From NCBI RefSeq assembly GCF_029968015.1, contig NZ_JASCIS010000019.1:62001-126000 (forward strand): a stretch of 64,000 nt of DNA. The letters run 5' to 3'. This stretch comes from Streptomyces luteolus (GTDB lineage Bacteria > Actinomycetota > Actinomycetes > Streptomycetales > Streptomycetaceae). Position numbers and translations under genes: made by a program. Below the pieces are notes generated by a model. The model searched no databases and was not told the origin of the DNA. It worked only from the letters and a program-made list of their open reading frames with translations. Positions 1 to 8,471 of the stretch are shown here, piece after piece; position 1 is the first letter of the stretch; every line of letters begins with the position of its first letter.

Positions 1-511
1 CCGCCACCGCCTCCCACTGCTTGCCGCCCGAACCGGTGTTGGCGATCGCCACCTTGATGCGGGGCACGGTGCCCTGCCGGTTGTTGAGCTCGTCCTGCGC
101 GGCGTAGGCGCCCTCCAGCTCCTGCAGCGCCGCGTTGTCGTCCTTGTCGTCGGCGGAGCCGATGGTGAGCGGGTGGACGTACGCCACGGTCACCCAGCGC
201 TTGCCGGACTTCTCGACGTTCTGGTTGGCCTCGCGGATGTCCTCGGTGATGTGGTCGAGGGAGTCGTCGAACGAGAACGTCCCGTCGGTCACCCCCACGC
301 ACTCGTCGTCGGGCCCCTCCTCCCACACGCCGTCGGCACACCGGTCGAAGGCGTACGCGCGCGTGCCCCAGGTGTCACCGGCGAAGAAGTACACGCCGTA
401 CGCGAGCAACGCCGCGGCGAGCAGGGCCCACTTGACGTACCAGCTCCTCGGCCGGGCGGCGCTCGGCGGCGTCCAGGGCGGCATCGGCGGGGAGGCCTGC
501 GGATCCGTCAC
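1..511 (-). CDS. Membrane-anchored binding-protein-like protein (3' end outside window)
   Basis: This is the N-terminal 170 residues of a larger protein that continues beyond the window start. After a short proline-rich leader there is one membrane segment (about residues 25-42, WALLAAALLAYGVYFFAG). The segment that follows, with YVHPLTIGS and later LEGAYAAQDELNNRQG and IKVAIANTGSGG, resembles the type I periplasmic-binding (branched-chain amino acid receptor) fold. The GTG start at 511 overlaps the stop of the upstream ATPase gene as GTGA, so translation is probably coupled. The fold is inferred from motif style only; the ligand is unknown. A GTG at 514 is an alternative start. Confidence 0.7.
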   Translation of the reverse strand, partial: MTDPQASPPMPPWTPPSAARPRSWYVKWALLAAALLAYGVYFFAGDTWGTRAYAFDRCADGVWEEGPDDECVGVTDGTFSFDDSLDHITEDIREANQNVEKSGKRWVTVAYVHPLTIGSADDKDDNAALQELEGAYAAQDELNNRQGTVPRIKVAIANTGSGGKQWEAVA

Positions 512-2562
512 CACGGCTCCTTTCGGTAGAGGCGCATCCGGTCGTCGAGCGTCTGCCACTGCCGGAAGGCCCTCAACTGCCCGCGCAGCCGCTCCAGTTG
601 CTCCACGATCACGCCGTGCAGCTCAGCCAGCGGATCGCCGAGCGGGTCGGACCAGAGCTCGGCGTACGGGTCGGCCGTGGGGTGCAGGGTGAGCTGTCCG
701 GCGATGAGGAGGCGGGCGACGGGGTGCTGCTCCTCGGGCAGTCCGGGCTCGACCTCGGCGCAGCGCCGCTCGTACTCGGAACCGGCGTCGTCGGCGGTGT
801 GCAGGCGGCGGCGCGGGGCCCGCTGGACCCAGGACAGGGCGCGGCACCAGTCCTCGGCCTCGCGGGTGCCGGCCCGCACCTCCTGGAACGCCTCGTGCAG
901 GAGCCGGGTCGCGCCGGGGACGTCGCCCTCGGCGAGGCGGCAGTACGCGAGGTCGCGGAGCGCGCCCGTGCCCTCGGGCCCGGCGGCGGCCAGGCGCAGG
1001 GCCTGGTAGGTCCAGGGCCAGGTGCGGGCGCGTTCGTCGCCCTCCTCGCGGGCGAGTTCGTGCAGGAGGAGGCGGCGGACGACCCGGGGCAGGACGGCGA
1101 CGTGCTCGCCGTCGACGAGGGCGGTCTCGGTGCGCAGGTCGTCCCGGGCCGCCTCGGCCACCCGCTCGCGCAGGTTGGTGCTGCTGCCCCACAGGACGTC
1201 GGCGGCGACGGCCTGGCCCGGGGACACCGAGGCGGCGGCGCGCGGCAGGGCCCGCCGGTCGGCGGCGGAGGGCTCGCCGAGGAGCCGGCCGAGCACCGGT
1301 CCCGCGACGGCGTGCCGCCCGTCTGCGGCGAAGACCTGCCGGAGACGGTGGAGCACCGGCTCGTCGGGCTCGAAGGTGGTGGCGAGGGACGTCAACGCGG
1401 CGGCGGTGGCGAGGGGTTGGCCGCCGGTCAGCTCGTAGAGCACACGGCCGAGCCAGGCGCCGGGCCGCGAGATGCCGTGCACGGCGGCCCGGGGCAGCGT
1501 CCTCACAACGCGCTGCGCGAACTCGCCGACCTCGTCCCGGTCGAGCGGCCGCAGCTGCGCGACGTCGAGCCGCCCGCCGATCCGCCGGGGCACGAACGCG
1601 GCCCCCTCGGGGTCGTCGGCGCCGCGCCAGCACTCCAGGTAGGCGCCGTGCGGTACGAGGCCGGGCTCGCGGTTCTCCAGGACCTGCGGCCGGGACCGCG
1701 CGGCGGCGACGACGACCAGCGGGTCCGGGGCGCGGCGGGCCTGCCGGGCGGCGTCGAGAGCTTCGAGGAAAGTGTCGCCGAGGGTGTTGTCCGCGTCGTC
1801 GAGCAGGACGAGGCAGCGCAGGGTCCGCTCGCCGGCCTCGCCGTCGGCGTACGCCCGCTCCAGGTCGGCGAGGAAGGCCCGCGTCAGCACGTCCTCGGCC
1901 TCGGCGCGCTGGGCCGAAGTGCCGTGCCGGAAGCCGTGGTTGAGGCTGACGAGGAACTCCTCGGGCGAGGCGGGCGGGCCGCCGCCGAGGCCGTTGACGG
2001 CGCGCCGCAGCCGGTGCTTGGCGAGCGTCATGCCCCACACCTTGCGGCCGCCGCGCACGAGCGGCAGCGCGGCCATGGCGAGCGGCGGCAGCCCGGCGAC
2101 CGTCGCGGCCGCCTCCAGGAGCGAGAGCAGCAGCGCCCCGGACTCCTCCTCGGCCCGCCCCTCGTCGAGCGCCGTACGGATCTGCTGCACGGCGCGCGCC
2201 CGGTTGCCCGGGTCGGTCTCGACGGCCAGGGCGAGCGCGAGCACCCCGGACGCGGGCAGCCGAAGGCCCGGAAAGCTGGGCGTCGCGGCGCTGAGCTGGA
2301 AGGCGACCTCGGTGAGGACGTCGGCGGTGCCGCGCTGCCCGTCGTCGAGCTGCGCCAGGTCGAGGTGCGCGGTGTGGGTGTGCTGGCCGAGCCACTTCAG
2401 ATGGGCGAGCAGAGTGCTCTTGCCGGAGCCGCGGCCGCCGAGCAGCAGCAGCGGATGGCGGGCCTCGGGTGCGTCGCGGTCCTGCGTGGCGAGCCGCTCC
2501 TGCACCCACCGGGCCACCAGGACGTCCCGCTGCGACGTCCCCGCCCACGCATCCTGCGCCAC
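508..2562 (-). CDS. P-loop ATPase, STAND/AAA-like, unknown role
   Basis: The product is 684 residues. Walker A is GGRGSGKST (42-50) and Walker B is CLVLLDDAD (about 250-257), followed by a sensor-like VVVAAARSR strand. The remainder is Ala/Arg-rich and helical, with no domain I can name. I see no membrane segment. The GTG start at 2562 is preceded by a strong GGGGGAG ribosome site. Its stop overlaps the start of the next gene, which encodes a membrane-anchored receptor-like protein, so the two are probably made together. This suggests a sensor plus NTPase pair, but that is inference. It could belong to a signalling or secretion-associated cluster lying outside the window. Confidence 0.75.
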   Translation of the reverse strand: MAQDAWAGTSQRDVLVARWVQERLATQDRDAPEARHPLLLLGGRGSGKSTLLAHLKWLGQHTHTAHLDLAQLDDGQRGTADVLTEVAFQLSAATPSFPGLRLPASGVLALALAVETDPGNRARAVQQIRTALDEGRAEEESGALLLSLLEAAATVAGLPPLAMAALPLVRGGRKVWGMTLAKHRLRRAVNGLGGGPPASPEEFLVSLNHGFRHGTSAQRAEAEDVLTRAFLADLERAYADGEAGERTLRCLVLLDDADNTLGDTFLEALDAARQARRAPDPLVVVAAARSRPQVLENREPGLVPHGAYLECWRGADDPEGAAFVPRRIGGRLDVAQLRPLDRDEVGEFAQRVVRTLPRAAVHGISRPGAWLGRVLYELTGGQPLATAAALTSLATTFEPDEPVLHRLRQVFAADGRHAVAGPVLGRLLGEPSAADRRALPRAAASVSPGQAVAADVLWGSSTNLRERVAEAARDDLRTETALVDGEHVAVLPRVVRRLLLHELAREEGDERARTWPWTYQALRLAAAGPEGTGALRDLAYCRLAEGDVPGATRLLHEAFQEVRAGTREAEDWCRALSWVQRAPRRRLHTADDAGSEYERRCAEVEPGLPEEQHPVARLLIAGQLTLHPTADPYAELWSDPLGDPLAELHGVIVEQLERLRGQLRAFRQWQTLDDRMRLYRKEPW

Positions 2563-2600
2563 AGCTCCCCCTCCCCCGCCGCTGTGCGCTTAGGATGCCT

Positions 2601-2662
2601 CAATTCCCGTACGGAGAAACGCAGTTCGGGAATTGCGTTCGAACCGTTCGAACCGTTCGAGC
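2601..2662. promoter_or_regulatory. Inverted repeat plus three 9-bp direct repeats upstream of the ATPase gene
   Basis: In the 150-bp gap between ribF and the ATPase gene there is a perfect 9-bp inverted repeat, caattcccg (2601-2609) and cgggaattg (2627-2635). Next to it are three tandem copies of cgttcgaac-type units at 2636-2644, 2645-2653 and 2654-2662, the last ending gagc. The position, 40-100 bp upstream of the ATPase start, fits an operator. I cannot assign a regulator. Confidence 0.4.
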
Positions 2663-2712
2663 GGTCCTGCGGAAGCGCTTGCAGAGGGGCGGGGAGGGGC
2701 CCGTGGGGGGCG

Positions 2713-3657
2713 TCAGGAGCGCCCGAGGATCTCCTGGCAGCGCTTCACGTCGTCGGCGATGGCCACGAGCAGCCCGTCGATGGAGTCGAAGGTCTGCTGG
2801 CCGCGTACGAACGCCAGGAAGTCGACGGCGACATGCTGCCCGTACAGGTCGAGGCCGACGCGGTCGATCGCGTACGCCTCGACGGTGCGGGTCGTGCCGT
2901 CGAACTGCGGGTTGGTGCCGACCGAGATCGCGGCGGGCATCCGCTCGCCGTCGGCGTGCAGCCAGCCCGCGTACACCCCGTCGGCGGGGATCGCGGTGTG
3001 CGGCAGCGTCTCCACGTTCGCCGTGGGGAAGCCCAGCTCGCGGCCGCGCTGCGCGCCGCGCACGACGACGCCCTCGACGCGGTGCGGCCGGCCGAGGATC
3101 TCGGCAGCTCCGGCCACATCGCCTTCGGCGACGAGCCGACGCGTCAGCGTGGAGGAGAACGGCGCGCCGCCCCCGGCCTCGCCGCTGACGAACAGGTCGA
3201 CGAGCTCGACCTCGTAGTCGTACGGGCCGCCGAGCTCGGCGAGGAGCGTCACATCGCCCGCGGCCTTGTGCCCGAAGCGGAAGTTGGGGCCTTCTACGAC
3301 CACGCGCGCGTGCAGCTTGTCCACGAGCACCTTCACGACGAAGTCGGCGGGCGCGAGCCGGGAGAACTCGGCGGTGAACGGCAGGATGAGCAGCGCGTCC
3401 ACGCCCAGCTCGGCCATCAGCTCGGCCCGGCGGTGGTGCGGGGCGAGCAGCGGCGGGTGGCTGCCGGGGCGCACGACCTCGCTGGGGTGCGGGTCGAAGG
3501 TCACGACGACGGCGGGCACGCCGAGCTCACGGGCCCGCTCCACGGCCCGCCCGATGATCAGCTGGTGACCGCGGTGCACCCCGTCGTAGGAACCGATGGT
3601 GACGACGCTGCGCCCCCAGTCCTCGGGGATGTCCTCCAAGCCTCGCCAGCGCTGCAC
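2713..3657 (-). CDS. ribF: Bifunctional riboflavin kinase / FAD synthetase
   Basis: RibF phosphorylates riboflavin to FMN and adenylylates FMN to FAD. The nucleotidyltransferase half starts with IGSYDGVHRGH (the family's GxFDGVHxGH motif) and has VTFDPHP. The kinase half has the RELGFPTANVE motif. The GTG start at 3657 gives 314 residues, the usual length, and has GGAGCAAACACC upstream; a longer reading to 3759 adds an unrelated Arg-rich leader. The gene lies on the same strand as truB further on, separated by the 1115-residue gene, an arrangement that keeps ribF near the truB block. No FMN riboswitch is visible upstream. Confidence 0.95.
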   Translation of the reverse strand: MQRWRGLEDIPEDWGRSVVTIGSYDGVHRGHQLIIGRAVERARELGVPAVVVTFDPHPSEVVRPGSHPPLLAPHHRRAELMAELGVDALLILPFTAEFSRLAPADFVVKVLVDKLHARVVVEGPNFRFGHKAAGDVTLLAELGGPYDYEVELVDLFVSGEAGGGAPFSSTLTRRLVAEGDVAGAAEILGRPHRVEGVVVRGAQRGRELGFPTANVETLPHTAIPADGVYAGWLHADGERMPAAISVGTNPQFDGTTRTVEAYAIDRVGLDLYGQHVAVDFLAFVRGQQTFDSIDGLLVAIADDVKRCQEILGRS

Positions 3658-3778
3658 GGTGTTTGCTCCTCGCCGAACCCGATTACGTCCTGTTGATTGC
3701 GCAGGTCTAAGAGTGCCATGCCGCGGGGCGGGCCTTCGCATCGGCTGCTGTTCGGGCACGCAACCGGCTTTCTCCCCG

Positions 3779-3945
3779 CCCCGCCCCTTCCCGAAAGTCC
3801 TGCCGGACGGGCCTCCTCAATCTCCCCCAGCTACCGCTGGGAGGTGCCCCCAGAGGGGCTGAATTTCAGCCCCTCCGGCGATTGAGGAGCGGGGTCCGGG
3901 GCGGAGCCCCGTGGCTGTCCGCAGGACTTTCGGGAAGGGGCGGGG
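3779..3945. repeat. Intergenic palindromic repeat (element A) with 25-bp inverted arms
   Basis: The 297-bp gap between ribF and the next gene is mostly one palindromic structure. Arm one (3779-3803) and arm two (3921-3945) are perfect 25-bp complements carrying cccttcccgaaagtcctgc. Inside are a second hairpin (aggggctgaa 3854-3863 / ttcagcccct 3865-3874), gattgaggagcggggtcc, and a copy of the ctgggaggtgccccca motif (3836-3851). Related sequence occurs at 16793-16892 and 28199-28437. It may end transcription in both directions, but the recurrence points to a dispersed repeat family. Confidence 0.8.
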
Positions 3946-3954
3946 TGGGGAAAC

Positions 3955-6900
3955 TCAGCTGGGCGCGCCCATCCGACGGTGCGGGACCAGTTCCGGCAAC
4001 ACCCTCCGTACCTCCTCCACCCCCTCCGGCCGCACCTCCAGAAACTCCCGCACAAGCTCGGCGATCCGCCCCGAGAGCCCGAGATCCGGCATCTCGGCCA
4101 GCGCCCCCAGTACATCCACAGACACCGGCCCCGGCTCCCGCAGCCGCTCCCGGAACGCGCCGAGCACGGCCTGAGGATGCGTACCGACCGCGACGGCCAG
4201 CGCGCTCGCCGGCAGCTGCGGATCCCCCGCCGCGAACCGGCGCAGCGCGAGCGGCAGATGCCGGTCGCGGGTCTCCGGGTCGCGGACGAGCAGCGCCAGG
4301 GCCGCGCCGTGCAGCGCGCAGTCGGCAGGCCGGGCGAGCAGGGCGAGGGCCGCGTACCGCAGCAGGGCGCGGTCGGCGTCGGCCCGTACGTACGGCGCGG
4401 TCCGCAGCGCGCACGCGGCCGCCGCGACCCGCCGGTCCGCACGCGCGTCGTGCGCCCAGCGGTCCACGGCCCGGCAGACCGCCGACGGCTCCTCCTCGGC
4501 GAGCGCGGCCAGCAGCTCGTCGCCGCGCCGGTGCGAGCAGTCGGCGAGGGCCTCGGTGAGTCCGTCGAGGGAGCGGTGCCGGTGGGTGTGCAGGAGCGCC
4601 TGCGCGGCGCGCGCGACGGTGGCGTCCGGCGCGGCGTGCAGCGCCCGCTCGTCCGTGAACCACAGCGTGAGCAGCGGCTGCACGGTGCCGGGCGCGTCCC
4701 GCAGCCACTCCCCGACGGCGTCCAGGAAGCGGTCGCCGCCGCCCTCGGTGCCGGGTTCCGGGTCGGCCACGACGAGGCGGCGCAGCAGGTCCATCCGGTC
4801 CGCGTCGGGCAGTGCGAGCCGCCGCCAGAACGCGGGCGCGAACACCTCGAACCCGTCGCACAGCGCCTCGCCCGTGGTGCCGCGCCGCGCGATCCGCTCG
4901 GCGAGCAGCCGCAGCACGCCGAGGTACGGCCGGGCGTCCGGCACCCGCAGCAGTACGTCGGACAGCAGGTGCACGGCCCACCAGCCGGCGTCGGTCCGCT
5001 GCCGGCTCGTGGCCCGCGCGCCACCCCGCCCCCCGGCCAGGGACCGCGGCCTCGCCCGTACCCCTGCCCCTGCCCCTGCCCCCGTACCGTCCGTGACATC
5101 GTCCAGCGCCTCCGCCAACTCGACCAGGCGGGCGCCGAGTTGAGCACTGCTCTGCTGCCGTCCGAGCAGCAGCAGCGCCTCCACGACGGGCCCGATCCGG
5201 TGCCGGGGCACGGGCAGCGGCCGCCCGTCCCCGTCGCCCCCTCCGCCTCGCCACCGGTGCACCAGCGAGTGCAGCGCTCCGTCGAGGTCGAGGTGCGCGC
5301 CCTGGATCCAGTCGGCCAGCTCCTCGTGCGCGAACCGGTAGCCGCCCCCGGCCGGCACGAGCAGCCCTTCGGTGAGCACGGCCGAGGCAAAACCGCTGGA
5401 CCACGGGAAGACCGCCTCGAACGACGCCCGGTCCAGCTCCCCCTGCCCCGGCCCCAGGCACCGCCGGGCCGCGTCGTGCACCCGCCCGGCGACCTGCGCG
5501 GCGAGCCGCCGTACGGCCGTACCGCGTACGCGATGGGGGGCGGCCACCCGCACGGCGACCCGCAGGCACAGCAGGTCGAGATACGCCCCGAGGATCTCCT
5601 CCCGCCCCGGCCGCCCCTCCGGCTCCCCCGCCACGGCCGCCCGCACCTCGGCCAGCAGGCGCAGCGCCAACGGATGCCCGGCATCCCCGTCCGACACGGC
5701 GCCGTCCGGAATCCCGTACCCCTCCCGGGCGCGTGCGGCCTGCGCCGGATCGAGCGGCCCGAGCGGCACGCAGGGCGGCAGCCCCGTCGCCTGCCCGGCG
5801 CGGCGGGTACGCCCCCGCCCCTCCACCGGCCCCGCGCCCCGCACGCCCGCCCGCGCCGCCCCCGACGGATCCACCCACACCGCCCGCTCCGCGAACGCCG
5901 ACGGGCCGGAAGGCGCCGCCCCCAACTCCCCGACCACGCCCCGCCCGACAGCCGCGCCGCCCGCCCCAGCGCCGTACAAATCCCCTGCCGGAAACAGCCA
6001 CCCCGCCTGCTCCCAGTACTCGCTGCGGCAGGCCACGACCAGGCGGCTGCCCGTGCTGCGCAGCCAGGCCGCGCTGCCGGTCGTCCACTCGGCGAGCCGG
6101 TGGGCGAGGACGGGCGGCATCTCCTCCGGGGAGTCGAGCAGGACGAGCAGGGGCACTCCCGCGTCCCGTACGAGCCGGGTCACCCGGTCCGCCGAGATGT
6201 CCCCGAGCTCCCGCTCCTGCCCGGACCTGCCGCCGTCCCGCACGCCCTCCCCGGACGCCGCCACGATCCGTCCCGCGTCCTTGAGGGCCCGCGCCACCGC
6301 GTCCGCCACCGACGCGTCGTCCGCCCACAGGCCCGCGCCGCGCAGCCACAGCGTGGGGGCAGGTTCGGCGCCCCGCGCGCGCCGCCGGGCGAGTGCGGCG
6401 AGTTCCGTCGTACGCCCGCTGCCCGGCGCCCCCACCAGCGCGAGCACCGACGGCCCCGGGACCAGCCCCGGCCCCGGCCCCGCCAGGAACCGCGTGAACT
6501 CCGCCTCCGCATCGGGCCGTTCGACGATCCGCTCCTCCTCGCGCGGCCCGTCGGACCCGACCGAGGTGGCCGTCAGCTGCAGCACCCCGGCGACATTGAG
6601 ATCCGCCCCGTACGCGGGCACCGTCGCCGCGTTGCGCGCGAGCAGCTCGGCGAGCGGACCGCCCGGATCCGCGGCCGCCGCCCGCCGCAGCGGCACCGCG
6701 AACCCGGGCGCCCGGAGCATCACGGCATCCGCCGCGCCCCCGAAGCCGTACTCCCCGAAGGCGTACGCCTCCGGCAGCAGCGCCGTGCCGAGCACCGCGA
6801 GCACCGCTCCCGTCTCCGCGTCGACGACGGGCCCACCGGCCGCTCCCCCGCCGGCCCGCAGCGCGTCGCTGCCCTCCGTGCCGACCGCCAACTCCAGTGC

Positions 6901-7302
6901 GCCGGGCAGCAGATGGCGCCGGTCCCGGGTCGCGTACGTCACCCGCGCCCCGCTGCCGAGCACCCGCGCCTGCCGCCAGCCGTGCGCCGCGATCGTCACG
7001 TACGCCCCGGTCCCGACCGTCTCCCGCACGGTCACCGGCAGCGGGCGTACGTCGAGCCCCTGCGTGCGGACGAGCGCGAGACCCGCCTCGGGCAGCGGTA
7101 CGACCTGCCCTGCGTCGACGACCCAGCTGCGGCCGTCGACCGCGTGCAGCACAAGCCGGTCCTGCCCGTCGACCGCCTCGTGGCTGGTGATCACCGTCCC
7201 CAGCTCGTCCGCCGCGAACCCCGCCCCTCTGGGCCGCCCGGCCAGGTCGCAGATGCGGACCAGCCCTTGCTCACAGCCGGACCGGGAGTCCTGTCCCGCC
7301 AT
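3955..7302 (-). CDS. Inactive trypsin-like domain fused to P-loop NTPase
   Basis: The product is 1115 residues. Residues 15-180 look like a trypsin-fold domain: GTVITSHEAV keeps the His (H41) and ETGAVLAVLGTAL matches the strand after the active serine. But the expected G-x-S-G-G-P reads GAAGGP (Ala155), and the usual Asp before LALV is Gly74, so proteolysis is unlikely. A P-loop NTPase follows: Walker A GAPGSGRTT (291-299) has Arg where Lys is normal, and Walker B is LLVLLDSPEE (D390). The C-terminal half is Ala/Arg-rich and helical, perhaps HEAT-like. A short tgcccc hexamer repeat (about 5058-5085) encodes GAGAGAG. The architecture recalls STAND-type sensor proteins. Function unknown. Confidence 0.8.
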   Translation of the reverse strand: MAGQDSRSGCEQGLVRICDLAGRPRGAGFAADELGTVITSHEAVDGQDRLVLHAVDGRSWVVDAGQVVPLPEAGLALVRTQGLDVRPLPVTVRETVGTGAYVTIAAHGWRQARVLGSGARVTYATRDRRHLLPGALELAVGTEGSDALRAGGGAAGGPVVDAETGAVLAVLGTALLPEAYAFGEYGFGGAADAVMLRAPGFAVPLRRAAAADPGGPLAELLARNAATVPAYGADLNVAGVLQLTATSVGSDGPREEERIVERPDAEAEFTRFLAGPGPGLVPGPSVLALVGAPGSGRTTELAALARRRARGAEPAPTLWLRGAGLWADDASVADAVARALKDAGRIVAASGEGVRDGGRSGQERELGDISADRVTRLVRDAGVPLLVLLDSPEEMPPVLAHRLAEWTTGSAAWLRSTGSRLVVACRSEYWEQAGWLFPAGDLYGAGAGGAAVGRGVVGELGAAPSGPSAFAERAVWVDPSGAARAGVRGAGPVEGRGRTRRAGQATGLPPCVPLGPLDPAQAARAREGYGIPDGAVSDGDAGHPLALRLLAEVRAAVAGEPEGRPGREEILGAYLDLLCLRVAVRVAAPHRVRGTAVRRLAAQVAGRVHDAARRCLGPGQGELDRASFEAVFPWSSGFASAVLTEGLLVPAGGGYRFAHEELADWIQGAHLDLDGALHSLVHRWRGGGGDGDGRPLPVPRHRIGPVVEALLLLGRQQSSAQLGARLVELAEALDDVTDGTGAGAGAGVRARPRSLAGGRGGARATSRQRTDAGWWAVHLLSDVLLRVPDARPYLGVLRLLAERIARRGTTGEALCDGFEVFAPAFWRRLALPDADRMDLLRRLVVADPEPGTEGGGDRFLDAVGEWLRDAPGTVQPLLTLWFTDERALHAAPDATVARAAQALLHTHRHRSLDGLTEALADCSHRRGDELLAALAEEEPSAVCRAVDRWAHDARADRRVAAAACALRTAPYVRADADRALLRYAALALLARPADCALHGAALALLVRDPETRDRHLPLALRRFAAGDPQLPASALAVAVGTHPQAVLGAFRERLREPGPVSVDVLGALAEMPDLGLSGRIAELVREFLEVRPEGVEEVRRVLPELVPHRRMGAPS

Positions 7303-7488
7303 TGCCTCGAACCTCCCCAGAGCCGCGTTCCGACCGTAGGTCGAGCGTGATCAGCGGCGCAGGCGATCAACCGGATGCGCCCCTCACGCACCCCGGATTC
7401 ACCCCGCGCGCCTACTCGTTGGAGTGACCCCGCCAGGCACGACGACGGGCACGACGAAGAGCACGACGCACGACGAAGCCACGACAAA

Positions 7489-7515
7489 GGGCGGGCCCGG
7501 AAACCGGACCCGCCC
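7489..7515 (-). terminator. Terminator after truB
   Basis: Imperfect 12-bp stem gggcgggcccgg (7489-7500) / ccggacccgccc (7504-7515) with an aaa loop and one mismatch, located 33 bp downstream of the truB stop and followed on the minus strand by a short T run. The preceding 7435-7486 stretch contains about five imperfect cacgacga repeats with no obvious role. Confidence 0.7.
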
Positions 7516-7547
7516 CACCTGATCGCTCAGCACTGAGCACGCAGCAC

Positions 7548-8471
7548 TCAGCCGAACACGGCCAGACTCTTCGCCTTCCCGCCCTGCCCCTCGACGAGCG
7601 CGACGAACCGCCCGTCCGGATCGAACACACCGACCGGCTGCTGCGAGCCGTACTCGTCGGGCAGTTCGAGCCGCACCCCGTTCAGGAGCAGCCGCGCCCG
7701 CTTGGCGTCGACGTCCCAGCGCGGGAACGCGGCAGCGGCGGCCTCGGCGACCGGCATCACCGTCAACTCCTCCTGGAGCTGGTCGATGGTGCGCGCCGCG
7801 TCCAGCTTGTACGGGCCGACCCGGGTACGCCGCAGCGCCGTCAGATGCCCGCCGACGCCCAGATCCGCGCCGATGTCACGGGCAAGGGCGCGGATGTACG
7901 TACCCGAGGAGCACACCACGGAGACCACCAGATCCAGCACCGCCGTGCCGTCCTCGGCGACCGCGTCCCGCACGTCGTACACCGCGAACGACGAGACCTT
8001 CACCGGACGTGCCGGGATCTCGAAGTCCTCGCCCTCGCGGGCCCGCTTGTAGGAGCGCTTGCCGTCGATCTTGATGGCGCTGACCTTCGACGGGACCTGC
8101 ATGATGTCGCCGGTCAGCTTGGCGATCGCGGCGTCGATGGCGTCCCGCTTCACCTGGGACGCGTCGGTGGACGAGGTGATCTCGCCCTCGGCGTCGTCGG
8201 TGACGGTGTTCTGGCCGAGCCGGACCGTGCCCAGGTACTCCTTCTCGGTCAGCGCGAGGTGGCCGAGGAGCTTCGTGGCCCGCTGCACGCCGAGCACGAG
8301 AACGCCGGTCGCCATCGGGTCGAGCGTGCCGGCGTGCCCGACCCGGCGGGTCCTGGCGATGCCGCGCATCTTGGCGACGACGTCGTGCGAGGTGAAACCG
8401 GACGGCTTGTCGACGACGATCAGGCCGTCCGGCGTCGTGCCACTGCCACCGCCGTTGTTCTGCTTGCTCAT
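7548..8471 (-). CDS. truB: tRNA pseudouridine-55 synthase
   Basis: TruB makes pseudouridine 55 in the T-arm of tRNAs. The sequence has the family start GLIVVDKPSGFTSHDVV and the catalytic motif VGHAGTLDPMATGVL with Asp51. Later the SGTYIRALARDIG motif and a C-terminal PUA-like region are present. Length is 307 residues, typical for actinomycetes. The ATG at 8471 overlaps the rbfA stop as ATGA, so translation is coupled, and the hairpin at 7489-7515 closes the operon. Confidence 0.97.
   Translation of the reverse strand: MSKQNNGGGSGTTPDGLIVVDKPSGFTSHDVVAKMRGIARTRRVGHAGTLDPMATGVLVLGVQRATKLLGHLALTEKEYLGTVRLGQNTVTDDAEGEITSSTDASQVKRDAIDAAIAKLTGDIMQVPSKVSAIKIDGKRSYKRAREGEDFEIPARPVKVSSFAVYDVRDAVAEDGTAVLDLVVSVVCSSGTYIRALARDIGADLGVGGHLTALRRTRVGPYKLDAARTIDQLQEELTVMPVAEAAAAAFPRWDVDAKRARLLLNGVRLELPDEYGSQQPVGVFDPDGRFVALVEGQGGKAKSLAVFG

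Noticed and set aside
2636..2662. LexA (SOS) box
   Set aside because: The actinobacterial site is GAAC-N4-GTTC; here the spacing is one base, so it does not fit.
598..3696. Long plus-strand open frame of 1032 codons
   Set aside because: It is antisense to the ATPase and ribF genes. High GC leaves the opposite frame open, and its composition (Gly, Val, Arg, Ala) has no recognisable domain.
3979..7350. Plus-strand open frame opposite the 1115-residue gene
   Set aside because: Arg/Pro-rich antisense translation with no domain; the minus-strand frame has the P-loop and trypsin-fold motifs.
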